From: Eunapius fragilis
Taxonomy: Eukaryota > Porifera > Demospongiae > Spongillida > Spongillidae
Reading direction: 5' to 3'
Assembly (NCBI GenBank): GCA_963681505.1
Contig: OY811981.1
Coordinates: 2,773,072 to 2,837,071, forward strand
DNA: 64,000 nt
Shown: one piece after another, positions 32,378 through 42,305 of the stretch
Layout of the letters: each line of letters opens with the position of its first letter
Position numbering within the stretch: position 1 is the first letter of the stretch
The notes under the pieces: model-generated
The model's database searches: none
What the model was told of the DNA's origin: nothing
What the model saw: the letters and a program-made list of their open reading frames with translations, nothing else
Translations under genes and position numbers: made by a program

Positions 32378-32640
32378 CAGGGGCGGATCCGGGGGGGGGG
32401 GGGGGGGGGGGGGGGGGCGCACCGGGGGCCCGTGCCCCGCCCCCCTTTTGTTCGTCTAATTATATATTCATAGTCGCGCAATATAGCGTTTTCAATTGCA
32501 TTTTGAACGTACAGCTACCAAATGCGTCATATCCCCCTCCCGCACCCACCCCCATTTCGGTGAACCACGCCCATTTCTCACTTAATTATAACTTTTCATT
32601 ATTGGTGCCCCCCCTTTCAAAATTCCTGGATCCGCCCCTG
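32378..32640. mobile_element. non-autonomous hAT5 element (MITE), 5-bp TSD
   Basis: Left end CAGGGGCGGATCCGGGGGGG, right end mirrored as CAGGGGCGGATCCAGGAATT. AGGAT flanks both sides (32373-32377, 32641-32645). 263 bp, no transposase; ends match the autonomous element at 14145-17417, which could mobilise it in trans. Confidence 0.9.
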
Positions 32641-32645
32641 AGGAT

Positions 32646-33225
32646 GATAGGATATTGCCAGAATTTGATCGAACCCTATCCATACTAACCAGGTGAGTCA
32701 TTTATCAATGCAGCAACGTTGTGGGGAAAAAGTGTCCCGTTTCCGGTAGCGGGTCTTACCCTGTCGGCCTAAACGAACGCTGGTTTCTGAGTGGAAGTGG
32801 TTACAAGGCTAGAAATAGCTCCAAACATCATATGGAGGGTTGTACTCTAGCAAAATCGATATTTGTGCAATTAAAACCCTTCCGACTAATTTTCCAAAAA
32901 AAGTGAGTTCGACAAAATGAGCGAAAAAAGTATTCGATTTTCACAGACCCGTGTTAAACAGCTCAGTTTGATACATGGCCAATGTGTTTAGATGTTGTTT
33001 TCTTTTCTTTTCATAAATTCCTTAAATAGCTCAGTTTGATTCATGGCAAAGAGCAGTTTCATGTATAATGAAAATGAAATACAAGTTTGAATGATTTAGT
33101 GCATACTACACAGAAAAGACCAACACTGAACATGACAAGTTAATAAACAGTCCTAATTTAGTGGTGTGGGTGTACATGCATAATGGAGATTGTACACTGT
33201 GGTTATCAGTGACCTCTATTGCAGT
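32646..33225. other. non-coding spacer
   Basis: No feature supported. A 61-codon frame (32721-32906) has no recognisable content. Confidence 0.4.
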
Positions 33226-33419
33226 GTGATAACACCAGGTAGCTCCCACACTGTCACCTTGGCATACCAGGGCACAGGTGTTGGCTACGTGGAGCAGGTG
33301 GTGGTGACCATGACCCTAAAGCCCCAAGGACTGCTCTCAGGGTCTGGCCATGGGGACGTTTACATCACCCTCCAGTCTCCATCAGCAACCAACTCCACCC
33401 TCCCCTTCAAGCAGCCATG
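33226..33419 (+). pseudogene. proprotein-convertase-like P-domain exon fragment
   Basis: The plus-strand frame reads SSHTVTLAYQGTGVGYVEQV, VVTMTLKPQGLLSGSG and HGDVYITLQSPSATNSTLPF. This resembles the LEHV.V......RGDL.I.L.SPSGT.S.L core of the subtilisin/furin P (Homo B) domain. The acceptor CTCTATTGCAG lies at about 33223, upstream. Homology stops abruptly near 33420, where GTPase-like sequence begins, so the exon is truncated. No other exons of such a gene are visible. Confidence 0.45.
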
Positions 33420-33655
33420 GGTTCTCGTAAAAAATTTGTCTTGCCTCAAGCACAAATTTTTGACATATGCATTTCAATGCAAACCTCTAGTTGCTTTTTG
33501 TCCCTTTGTACCTCTCTTGTCAGTATTAGGCTTTTACTTTCAACTTTCTGAAACTCAGCGTTATACTTATTAAACTGTTGGAGTGAATAAACGCAGAGTT
33601 ATTGTTATTGAATATAAATTTCTTATCTGTAGGAATATCAGCTTCATTTACAGTA
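33420..33655 (-). pseudogene. GTPase gene fragment (third copy)
   Basis: The plus-strand text GTTCTCGTAA...TTGTCTTGCCTCAAG, TTAGGCTTTTACTTTCAACTTTCTGAAA and TATAAATTTCTTATCTGTAGGAATA matches gene 1 at 34868-35155 with gaps. Only the region between the G domain and the Cys cluster survives. It lies 490 bp beyond the 3' end of gene 1, suggesting a tandem duplication remnant. Confidence 0.8.
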
Positions 33656-34147
33656 CTTCTCAAATTCAGGACCCCAGTTCATGCAGCCTTGCCTATGAAG
33701 AGCTAGTTGGAGGAGATTATAAGAGCGCAAAAAACTTCTGGAATATGTCTTATTGGTGTGAGATGGAGTCCTGGCTGGAATGCACGCATGCACTCAAGTT
33801 TTTTTGTATGTATATATAGATGTAGAAGTTTTTAATGAGATAACTTTTTTGTGTGCATTGCATGCGCTAAATGTGTTTTTGTGCTCCAAAGTTAATTAAT
33901 TGTGAAGCCGCCATGCTGGAATCAATATCACAAATTGTGTATGTGTTCCAAATATCAAACCTACTGTCAGTGCAGAACATTCGTGACATACGTACGGACC
34001 GCCACAAATGTGAACAACAAAAAAATTCTACAAATCACCAAGATCACAATGAAATCTGAAACATCCTCATACTACTGAGTAGTGAAAAACAACTAATATG
34101 GAAGTTCACTGTGGTCAACTTATGTGATATGCACATACCTATCTACT
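33656..34147. other. 3' flank of GTPase gene 1
   Basis: No feature supported beyond likely 3' UTR near 34147. Confidence 0.4.
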
Positions 34148-36036
34148 CTATGATAGTTTACATTGTGATTTTGTAGGCAGCTTTGAAGGCTGACCATCAT
34201 CATCATCTGAGAGGTCCTCTTCAGTAAAACCATATTCTTTCAAGAATGCGTCCATTGTTTGCTCTTTTATATGAGACATAAGCTTTGCAGCCTTTTTTGC
34301 TCTCTCATACTGTTGGACACGGCCCTGCCAACCAGGTCGAGGGTCACTTTTCTCTGCTTGAATTAGCAATTCTATATGTTGAACTTGAGAGAGGGGATTA
34401 GGTTTTAGTGCAATTTTTTCTAGATTTTGAATGCAGGAATGAGCTTTTTGAATGCAAGTGAAAACGTCTTTTTCCAACTGACGTTTCTCAGCAGTGATCT
34501 TTTTTACTATTGCTTCCTTTGCTCCTTTTCCTTCTAAAGCTATGTGGTATCTCTTCTTTAGGTCCTCATAAGTGCGCACTTCTTTCTCTGAATACATTTC
34601 ATACCGTTTTGGGTTATTTACGTGCTGCTGCCAAGAACACTTACCAGGGCAAACTGTACAAGCCGCATAGTCCGGGTCATCTCGTGGTTTCATGGCAGCA
34701 CATCTAAGTTTGTCTTCATCACGATTAATTTTACAAGGATAATGGCAGGTACGGTTACAAGTAAGGCAGTTAGTCACATACACTCCAGGAGCTAAATCTA
34801 CTAGTCTTTGTTTGTCTACCACTACTTCATATGTGAAGTCTTTATTTGCATCAATGGATTCCTTGTGTTCTCGTAATAACTTTTTCTCTTGCCTCAAGGA
34901 GCTAATTTTTGACATGCCTTCAGTAATATTTTGCTGTAAACCTTGAATGCATATTTCCAGTTGCTTTCTCTCTGCTAATACCTCATTTGTTAGCGTTAGG
35001 CTTTTACTTTCAACTTTCTGAAATTCAGCTAAAAATGATCGGACACTTTCAACTCCCATCTCCCAAAACATCTTACTGAAATTGTTTGCATCACGTGGAG
35101 GAGTAAATAAAGCTGAGTTATTGAATATAAAATTCTTATATGTAGGAATACCTGCTTCTTTGAGTGCTTCAAACACCGTAGATGTTCCACCATCTGCATG
35201 TGTTGCCATTATGAAAATATTGCTTCCTATGTCTTTTCCAAATATTGACATAACAGCATGAAATATATATCTTTGGGTATGTGTAAGCCTAGAATCATGA
35301 GCTTTGACAGTAAGTGCAATTCCATCGAAATGATCTATTCCATATTGCGCTGGTATAGAAAAGAATTCTTCAATTTGATCTATAAGCATTTTATCTCTTT
35401 CAAGTCCTTGAGTATCACCAAAACCAGGAGTATCAATTATTGTGAGGTTGAAGGCGACTTTGGATCCATGGACCAAATGGAATGTATATGCTGTAATCCA
35501 CTGAGTTTGGCTTTGTGTTTGGCTTTTGCATTCAGGTATGAGCACAAATCGAAAGGAATCTTCCCATTTAATTTCAAAGATATAATTAACAATGGCATTA
35601 ATTAGTGTGGACTTTCCAGCTCCTGTTTGCCCTACGATCATGAGAACTTTAGTGGGCACTGAAGGGTCTAGACATTTAGGGCCTATCTCAACTTTCTCAA
35701 TTTTTTTAGTTTCATCTCTGAACACCCTGTTAGTGGTAACTTGGTACAGCATTAGTTCTGTGTCTTCATTTAGTCTTTGGTAACCTCGTGCTACCATGCT
35801 AGCCAAGGTAGGAGTCGATACTGGCTGTGGTGAAGCCTCTGAGGAAGGAATCAACACTGGCTGTGATGAAGCCACTAAGGTAGGAATCACTACTGGCTGT
35901 GGTGAAGCCACTGAGGTAGGAATCACTACTGGCTGTGGTGAAGCCACTGAGGTAGGAATCACTACTGGCTGGGTTGGAGCCCCTGAGGTAGGAATCACTA
36001 CTGGGTGTGATGCAGTACTTGTGGTGCTTGAAGTAC
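34148..36036 (-). CDS. AIG1/septin-like GTPase exon with C-terminal Cys domain, gene 1
   Basis: The second exon of the fusion gene. The acceptor is GTTACCCAG|GT at 36038-36037, leaving 2 nt before the frame: exactly complementary to the phase-1 donor at 38860. Joined protein: 814 aa. Residues about 187-260 are a Thr/Pro linker with five 12-residue repeats (QPVVIPTSVASP). The G domain follows with P-loop GQTGAGKST (~321-329), DTPGFG (~387-392) and THADGG (~464-469), as in invertebrate/fish AIG1-like GTPases where the G4 NKxD is replaced. Next come a helical region, a Cys/His cluster NCLTCNRTCHYPC ... CTVCPGKCSWQQH (~609-657) and a helical C-terminus ending in an acidic run (EEDLSDDDDG). The exon alone has no ATG before the P-loop linker, so an upstream exon is needed. 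Role unknown; membrane or immune GTPase functions of related GIMAPs are only an analogy. Confidence 0.82.
35795..36000 (-). repeat. 36-bp in-frame tandem repeat in linker
   Basis: About five copies encoding PVVIPTSVASPQ-like units; absent from gene 2. Confidence 0.9.
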
Positions 36037-36259
36037 CTGGGTAACATACAGTCTTTTACTTTATTTTCAGGTTGCAACAGAGAACAAGGAATAATTTAAT
36101 CGTTATCGTATTGCAGTTTTTATAAGGTGAGAACAACTTACATTGCATCACAGTTTTCTCTGACAAATTTTTGAAGTTGTTTCGCACCTTATAACTGCAT
36201 CACAAACTGTGATGAGATACCAGTTAAATTATTCCCAGGAGAATGTTAACTAACTAATC

Positions 36260-36465
36260 AAGGCAGCGAAAAGGGACCTAGCGCAAAAATTTTCCAGGAA
36301 GGTGGATCAAAGTTGATGCATGCTATTAAAATGTATGTATAATTTAAAAATTCAGCTCCATGATGGACAGACTAATTTCCAGTGCATAAAAAAGAAGTTG
36401 TAGAGGACATAAGTGTCTCTTTGAATATGAAATATGTGCTAGGTCCTTTTCACTGCCTCAATCCC
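36260..36465. mobile_element. MITE family 2, copy 2
   Basis: Left AGGCAGCGAAAAGGGACCTA, right TAGGTCCTTTTCACTGCCT. Confidence 0.85.
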
Positions 36466-37928
36466 AATTAAATATATGCATAACCTCTGTCTGTGAACTT
36501 GACACAAATAGATTTTATACACAGCAGTTAACTATGTACTACCAAAGTAATAAATAAAATCTTCATTACAGAATTCAGTGTTCTGGCATCTTTAATTCCC
36601 GCACCTCTTGATACCTTTTATTTTTCTTTCAAATGCATGTGGGTATCTACCATAATGCACTTAACAATGTAGTATGCACCCCTCCCCCCCAGGGTGATGG
36701 TCAGGGATTTAACAATGTTTGACACAAGAGATTATAACGCAAGAGCAAACGCAAGAGAAATGTATTCCAGTGTGTGATAATAGGAGAAAATTTTTCTTGT
36801 GCTGCTGAAGAGGAACACGTACAAGCCATGTATTAAATCATTACAACGTTGAGTGATGTTTTCTAAGTCAAGACCCCCTAACTTTAATATAAAAATATGG
36901 CCTGGGAACGAGGCTAAGCAGATGATATGATAGATATGAATACTGCAGCTCTCCAAGTCCTAATGATATTCATCCAAATTCCACCATGTCTAGCTGTTGG
37001 GGAACCATGATGCATACTAAATAGTCGCCTCAAGTGATCATGCATAAGGCCACAATGAACTACTTGTAAAATAGTTGTATAAAATGTCTTCAGTGACATG
37101 CCACATCACTGTGGAGACATGCATGCTATAAACTGTTTGCATGGTAAAAAGGTTACCTATTCCTAAAAGACCCGGGAAAACACTTCTTGGACATGTGTAA
37201 AGGAGTTTTTCAAAGGATACTACCATACCCCATTATCAGAACTTATGGTCAGTATGGAAGCAGGTTCCATATAGGATTGATGCAGTATAATGAATGCCAT
37301 TCTTAAAAATGTGACTTACATCTAGAGAGACAACCTAGAATCAAATCACTTCCATTTTTCCCTACCAAATGACAACATGACTAACAGTTCAATGCACCAA
37401 AACCATGAGCGGAATACCACCAAAGGCGAGACGAAATGTTAAGCAAGAAATCCTCTAAAGAAAACTTCAGTATGTAACAGCTACAAGGCTGATCCTGAAA
37501 AGAAGGCCTATGTGCGCAACGGAGATTTTCAAGGTAGATATTGAATCTAAGTGATGCAGCAATATTGAGAGGATCTCAAAGTGAACCATGTGCTAAAAGA
37601 AAATAATTCAGCAGCCATTAAGGAGTCAAAGACCCTGATGCTGTCCACTTAGCTAAACAAAACCAGTCCATACTTGAATAGCACATTTTAATCAAAAACC
37701 AGTACTGTACAAGTAAACTTTTTTTTTTTCAAATGCAAGCCTAGAATGCTGGAGTTAGTTAGCTATGGCTGATTGTACACAGCGGGATGTCAGCCAAGGT
37801 TTTCAAATAAGTAATCCTTTTTCACAGACACCCATAATTTTCTTTGTTGAGACTGGTTTAAATGGCCACCTAGCATCCACTTGCCAGCCTGTGATCAGTT
37901 AGACAAAGCGTATATATAAAACAATACT

Positions 37929-38158
37929 TGGGGTCGTGACACAAAAAGGGACCTAGCGAAAATTTTCCAGGAAGGAGCATCAAAGTTGAGGCGTGCAATT
38001 AAAATGTATATGTCATTAAAAATTCAGGCCAGTGTAACTCCATGATGGACAGACTAATTTCTGGTGCGAAAGAAGTTGTAAGGTGTCTCTTAGAATATGA
38101 AATAATTTGAAAACTTGAAAAAAATATGCGCTAGGTCCCTTTTCGCTGCCTCAATCCC
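37929..38158. mobile_element. MITE family 2, copy 3
   Basis: Left GGGGTCGTGACACAAAAAGG, right CCCTTTTCGCTGCCTCAATC; TIR reads GGGGTCG-GGCAGCGAAAAGG with copy 4. Confidence 0.85.
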
Positions 38159-38860
38159 ACTTCTATATGTATAGTCTAATCGCCCGACCCCTTAGATAGG
38201 GAGGATTTGATAGCCTACCGCGAGGCAGTTTGATATGATGCTATGTCAAATCCCGACTACTGCCTGTATAGAGGGGGAGGCGGATTACATTAATAAGTTG
38301 CATAGTTGTACTTGAAGTAAGTAGTATGCATTTCTTTTAACCCTCATAAAACAAATGATTGGAGTATGACGTCAACTGAGGTTGTATTGATACAGAGTGC
38401 CATGATGCACACATGAGGTTGCTCTATTGCATGTACACCATAGATACTTTGGGGGGGTGGGGATGGGGGAGGGTTTGAGAATGGGAGTAGGTCAGAACAA
38501 ATCCATTTCCTGCATATCCAGAAATCACCCATACATCGGCGGTCATCTTGCATTTTATTTATAAATGACGTTAAGAAATACTAAAAATCAATCTCAATGT
38601 ATGCTGTTATTTTCACTGCAATAAGAGCAAGCAATGTTATGCAAAAATCAAGGCAAAATTTAAATTACTACCGCATCTAATTATAAAATTCAGCACATAA
38701 CCACATTAAGTCACTGTTTTATTTATTTTTTTGCAGTTATTAAACTCTTTCACATGATTACGTGTACAATTACCAGCCAGCATATGTAGGTGAGTTATAT
38801 CGTTATTGCAATGGCGGATACCATTTCTAGTGAGACATAAATGATCTGGTTGGGACTTAC

Positions 38861-39416
38861 AGCTCAGCAGCTCTTTTACATCACTGCCTTGCTGAAGCGT
38901 GAGTTTGCAGGAATCGCAATCGTTTCGGAAGCACACCACATAATGAGCGTCACTGCATGTATTTGCCTCAGATCCGCACGAATAGCAATATCTAATTTTT
39001 CCTTTGGTTGCATATTCCAATAGCCGATCCATGGCACCTTTAGCTTCGTTGATGACTATCCTGAAGTTGCAATCTTTAACACAAGTACAGATTACTCCAT
39101 TCCTGATGGGGCGTGCTGGCCTGGCACATAACGGGCAGTGCTGAATATCGGACAGCTGCATTTTAGGAGGAGCATTGAAAGTTTTGGTGTCTTGGCATCT
39201 GGCACAAAATATTACGTCTTCTTCCACGATCATTTCGTTGCCGCACATGTAACAGAATTTCATCAAACCATCTCTGACGGAACGGTTCAATGAAGCTTCA
39301 CAATCATCTTTATCAGAGAGGAGGAACTTGGAGCAGCACTTGATCGCTCCTTCTTGAGCCATGGCTGGCTTGCCACATACGACGCAGTGCTTGATGTCAA
39401 TGAAGTGGATAGACAT
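38861..39416 (-). CDS. zinc-ribbon array exon, gene 1
   Basis: First coding exon: ATG at 39416 (MSIHFIDIKHCVVCGK), 556 nt, donor GTAAGT, phase 1. Cys positions: C11/C14 with C27/C28, C55/C58 with C71/C74, C94/C97 with C110-C116, C144/C147 with C162/C167. Thus there are four putative zinc ribbons arranged as two repeats of one ~80-residue unit. In each unit a helix (DGLMKFCYMCG; KGKIRYCYSCG) leads into the second ribbon. The exon length equals that of the copy at 7162-7717, while the sequence is much more diverged than copies two and three are from each other. Without splicing the frame reads on to 38706, but the conserved donor in all three copies argues that the exon ends at 38861. No family name recognised. 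Confidence 0.82.
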
Positions 39417-39454
39417 TTTTTTTTTTTGGTTACACGTGATTTTATGAATAACCC

Positions 39455-39473
39455 GGGGGGGGGGGGGGGGGGG
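39455..39473 (+). repeat. long G run
   Basis: About 19 G just upstream of the gene 1 ATG (minus sense: poly-C). Confidence 0.9.
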
Positions 39474-39582
39474 AGTCCTTTTCGCAAATTATAATTATAA
39501 TTACACCTCGCGGGCTGATTCTCGGATCCGCGGACTGATTATTTTTAATTTTTAAATAGTCTTTTTAACATGCATGCCCTGT

Positions 39583-39824
39583 CAGGGGCGGATACAGGAT
39601 TTTCCAAAAGGGAGGGGTTGAGACCCGCGATACTAATAGCGGGGGGGGGGTCCGCTTCAGGCCCGATGCGAAATGCGGAGGGGGGAGGGGGGGGGGGGGG
39701 GTTGCTGTACGCTTCAGGCACGATACGAAAAGCGGGGGGGAGGCTGCTTAGCGGAAGAGGGGGAGGTACCTTTTGGCGGGCTTCTATGAAAGGGGGGTTG
39801 CAACCCCCCCTGTATCCGCCCCTG
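39583..39824. mobile_element. non-autonomous hAT5-like element without clear TSD
   Basis: Left CAGGGGCGGATACAGGATTT, right mirrored CAGGGGCGGATACAGGGGGG. 242 bp, G-rich interior with CGATACGAAAAGCGG-type duplication. Flanks (CCTGT / CAGTG) do not match, so the original duplication is lost or an end is rearranged. Confidence 0.82.
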
Positions 39825-39942
39825 CAGTGCCTGTGCTACATCACCCAATCACGTTCGTTGCCGTTTTACGAAGAGGTTCGCGCACTTGGATCATTCTTTG
39901 CATCCTCCTGTGGCGTCCCGCCAAGAGCAGCTAAAAACATAT

Positions 39943-40158
39943 GGGGTCGAGGCAGCGAAAAGGGACAGTGCATATTATAAAAATTTCCAGGAAGGAGCAT
40001 CAAAGTCCACGCGTGCAATAAAAATGTACGCGTAATTAAAATTTCAGGACCCATGATGGACAGGCTAATTTTTAGTGCGTAAGTAGAGGACTTTGAAAAT
40101 GAAATAATTTGAAAACTTGAAAAAATATGCGCTAGCTCCCAATTTTCACCTAGCAGCA
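39943..40158. mobile_element. MITE family 2, copy 4
   Basis: Left GGGGTCGAGGCAGCGAAAAG; right end degraded (GCTAGCTCCCAATTTTCACC). Shared AGGAAGGAGCATCAAAGT interior. Confidence 0.8.
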
Positions 40159-40518
40159 GGTTATCCATACAAGATATAGTTGTTGCTCAGATAGCAGGAA
40201 AGTAGCTGGAGAACATTTTGTCTTGACCAGGACATCTGGTCCCTTTGCATCAATACATATAGGAGACAGCACATGACCCACCTTTTTAAAGGAGCCAGTA
40301 CCTTAGCTACTGTCAGGTCATTCTTTAAAAACAAACTTTCAATTTCAATCATCTATTTCAAAACTGCATGTTTACTTTGTTCTCCCTCCAATGTCAAAAC
40401 CGGCTTGATGGCTCTGTTGTTCCTGGCAACAGATTTGACATAGTGAACACGTATGTGCATGTATGAATAACGACAAGATAGAGTAGTTACATTTGTGGCT
40501 TCATTGTTTCTTTGGCAG

Positions 40519-40648
40519 GTTCAACAATGACCCCTCTATAGACCTACTGCTCCTGACCACCCATGTAGGGGGGTTGGGCCTCAATCTTACTGGGGCAGAC
40601 GCTGTCATCTTTTTTGAGCACGACTGGAACCCTATGAAAGACCTTCAG
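40519..40648 (+). CDS. BTAF1: BTAF1/MOT1-like helicase exon A
   Basis: Acceptor TTTCTTTGGCAG, donor CAG|GTAGGAG; 130 nt. Reads [38 protein letters not shown] and MKDLQ, the SF2/Snf2 helicase motifs V-VI region. The '[15 protein letters not shown]' and '[21 protein letters not shown]' wording is that of BTAF1/Mot1, the ATPase that removes TBP from DNA in the nucleus. Continues in phase 0 into exon B. Upstream BTAF1 exons are not seen in the preceding 10 kb, so this may be the 3' end of a gene with far-off exons or an isolated fragment. Confidence 0.85.
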
Positions 40649-40964
40649 GTAGGAGGGTACCCCCATGTTAATGGAAGGTAGGATGGATATGCATTTTCCT
40701 TGAATTGGTGGGTGTGGTGTGGTGCATATGTGTGTGTTTGTATTAACTTCTTTGCTAAATACAAAATAGTTTCCTGAGAAATGTTTAAAATGAAGGGAGT
40801 TGCTCACAACTAGAATACATTTGGGGCTCAATGAAAACCAGATGCTCCACTAGCATAACTGACCCTAAAAGGTCTTAAGATTGTCCCCACAATGGGGCCA
40901 CACTGTCATATGTATGGAGCTGCATAGCACTTGTGTGTTTATGAGTGCTCACCTGCTTCTATAG

Positions 40965-41056
40965 GCTATGGACAGAGCTCATCGTATTGGACAGAAGAAA
41001 GTTATCTATATTTACCGTCTCATTACCAAGGGAACGTTGGAAGAAAAGATAATGAG
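40965..41056 (+). CDS. BTAF1: BTAF1/MOT1-like helicase exon B
   Basis: Acceptor TTCTATAG, then [20 protein letters not shown] and [10 protein letters not shown], donor AG|GTTTGT at 41057 followed by a (GT)n run. 92 nt, ends in phase 2. Includes helicase motif VI (AHRIGQ). Confidence 0.85.
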
Positions 41057-41092
<36 letters not shown>

Positions 41093-41940
41093 ATGCATAT
41101 ATGTATGTACAGTTACATGGTTAGCATGTGTATGACACACTTCTGTACATGTACAACTAATGCACACGTCACATCACATCACACATGTACAGTGTACTAC
41201 ATGACGAATCTAAACACACATACTCATACAGCTTCTCCCAGTGGACATTACTGAGCATAAACTAGGCTGGAGTACATAGGGGAGGGTTGGGGGTGGGGTG
41301 GTTAGGGCAGTACATTGTGTTGTAGCAGGAAGGGGAGAGGGTGTTGACATAGACGTGGCAGCCATATTGGCATGGACTTGAACACCTCTGGAGCTTGTCT
41401 ACATGCACACTTTAACCTTTACCCATGTCCCCCCTCCCCACACAGTGAAACAACTGCACATACGTGGGAAGGGAATGCATGTATGGTGGTCGAACATCCA
41501 TGTGTGTGTGAGTTGATGGAGTGCTTGCTTGCATTGTGTGTGTGTGTGTTGGCCTATGAAATCATGCTGTTATGTGATAGAGTTCCCTGGTGTGTGCACA
41601 TGGTTGTAGTTTAAGACCCTTCTCTTTCTCTTGGGGTGCACAGTTTCATTTCCAATTGAGCCCCAGACATGTTGCCATGGTATCACTGGTATGCATGTTT
41701 GTGGTCAGCCCAGTGCATGTACTGTGCTGCTCATCCATGGATGGTCATGGTCAGATAGGCTTTCTCATAGTCCACATTGCACTCTGTCCTCTACGCGACA
41801 ATCCTCCCACTACACACACATACACATGCACACTTACACCCACATGCCAAATCTGACCATTTTCCCACACCACACCGCACCATACCGGTACTATATACAC
41901 TGTGCACACATATACATGCTAAATCTTCCTCAACCTACAG
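41057..41940 (+). other. BTAF1-like intron
   Basis: Contains CA-rich stretches and no convincing exon; the first ~185 bp match the 30-kb duplicate. Confidence 0.6.
41058..41091 (+). repeat. (GT)n microsatellite at splice donor
   Basis: Starts directly at the exon B donor. Confidence 0.9.
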
Positions 41941-42045
41941 AAGTTCAAATTTAACCTAGCCAACACAGTTATTTCCTTCTCTCCGGCCATAAATGATGCC
42001 AATCACTTTGTCCTCTTCCAGTTGAGTGAGCTCAAGAGACGATAG
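41941..42045 (+). CDS. BTAF1: BTAF1/MOT1-like last exon (short, phase conflict)
   Basis: KFKFNLANTVIS matches the BTAF1 segment after EEKIM-x-LQ. The reading LQ-KFKFNLANTVIS is open upstream by six bases (CTACAG), but exon B ends in phase 2. A canonical acceptor at CTACAG|AAG is therefore out of phase and gives a stop soon after. After TVIS the frame gives unrelated residues (FSPAINDANHF...) and TAG at 42043, lacking the usual DQLLDLF end. Either a small exon is missing from my model or this locus is itself decaying. Confidence 0.6.
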   Translation, partial: KFKFNLANTVISFSPAINDANHFVLFQLSELKRR

Positions 42046-42305
42046 GAAAAGATGGCCGTAACTCCATGAAACGTGTGCTGGAGATCAACGAATATCTCCT
42101 TCAAAACTTTATGAATTCGTTGACAAAGAAGGAAAGCTGCTCAGTAATACTGGATACATTGTATATAAATTATACTTGTATAATTTGTATGTGTACCATA
42201 GCATTGCGCGCTCTGCTGGGGCGAGCGATTTGATTGGGCGGTTAAGATCACGTGACTGTCCCCGGTTTATTATACGTTGGTGTTCGTATCTGCGCTTGCT
42301 AGGCA
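42046..42305 (+). promoter_or_regulatory. intergenic/promoter region of myosin gene
   Basis: Only 260 bp separate the BTAF1-like stop from the myosin ATG. TATATAA lies at 42162-42168, an inverted CCAAT with GC box (ATTGGGCGG, 42233-42241), and an E-box CACGTG at 42249-42254. If myosin has a 5' untranslated exon elsewhere, these would not be its promoter. Confidence 0.4.

Larger units (their letters stand above)
36037..38860 (-). other. intron of fusion gene 1
   Basis: Donor GTAAGT at 38860-38855, acceptor ACCCAG at 36042-36037. Contains two MITE family 2 copies (36260-36465, 37929-38158) and otherwise unassigned sequence. No extra exon seen, but a small one could be missed. Confidence 0.6.

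Noticed and set aside
38706-38860. Read-through extension of the gene 1 zinc-ribbon frame to 236 codons
   Set aside because: A GTAAGT donor at the same place and phase is conserved in all three copies, and the extension shows no similarity between copies.
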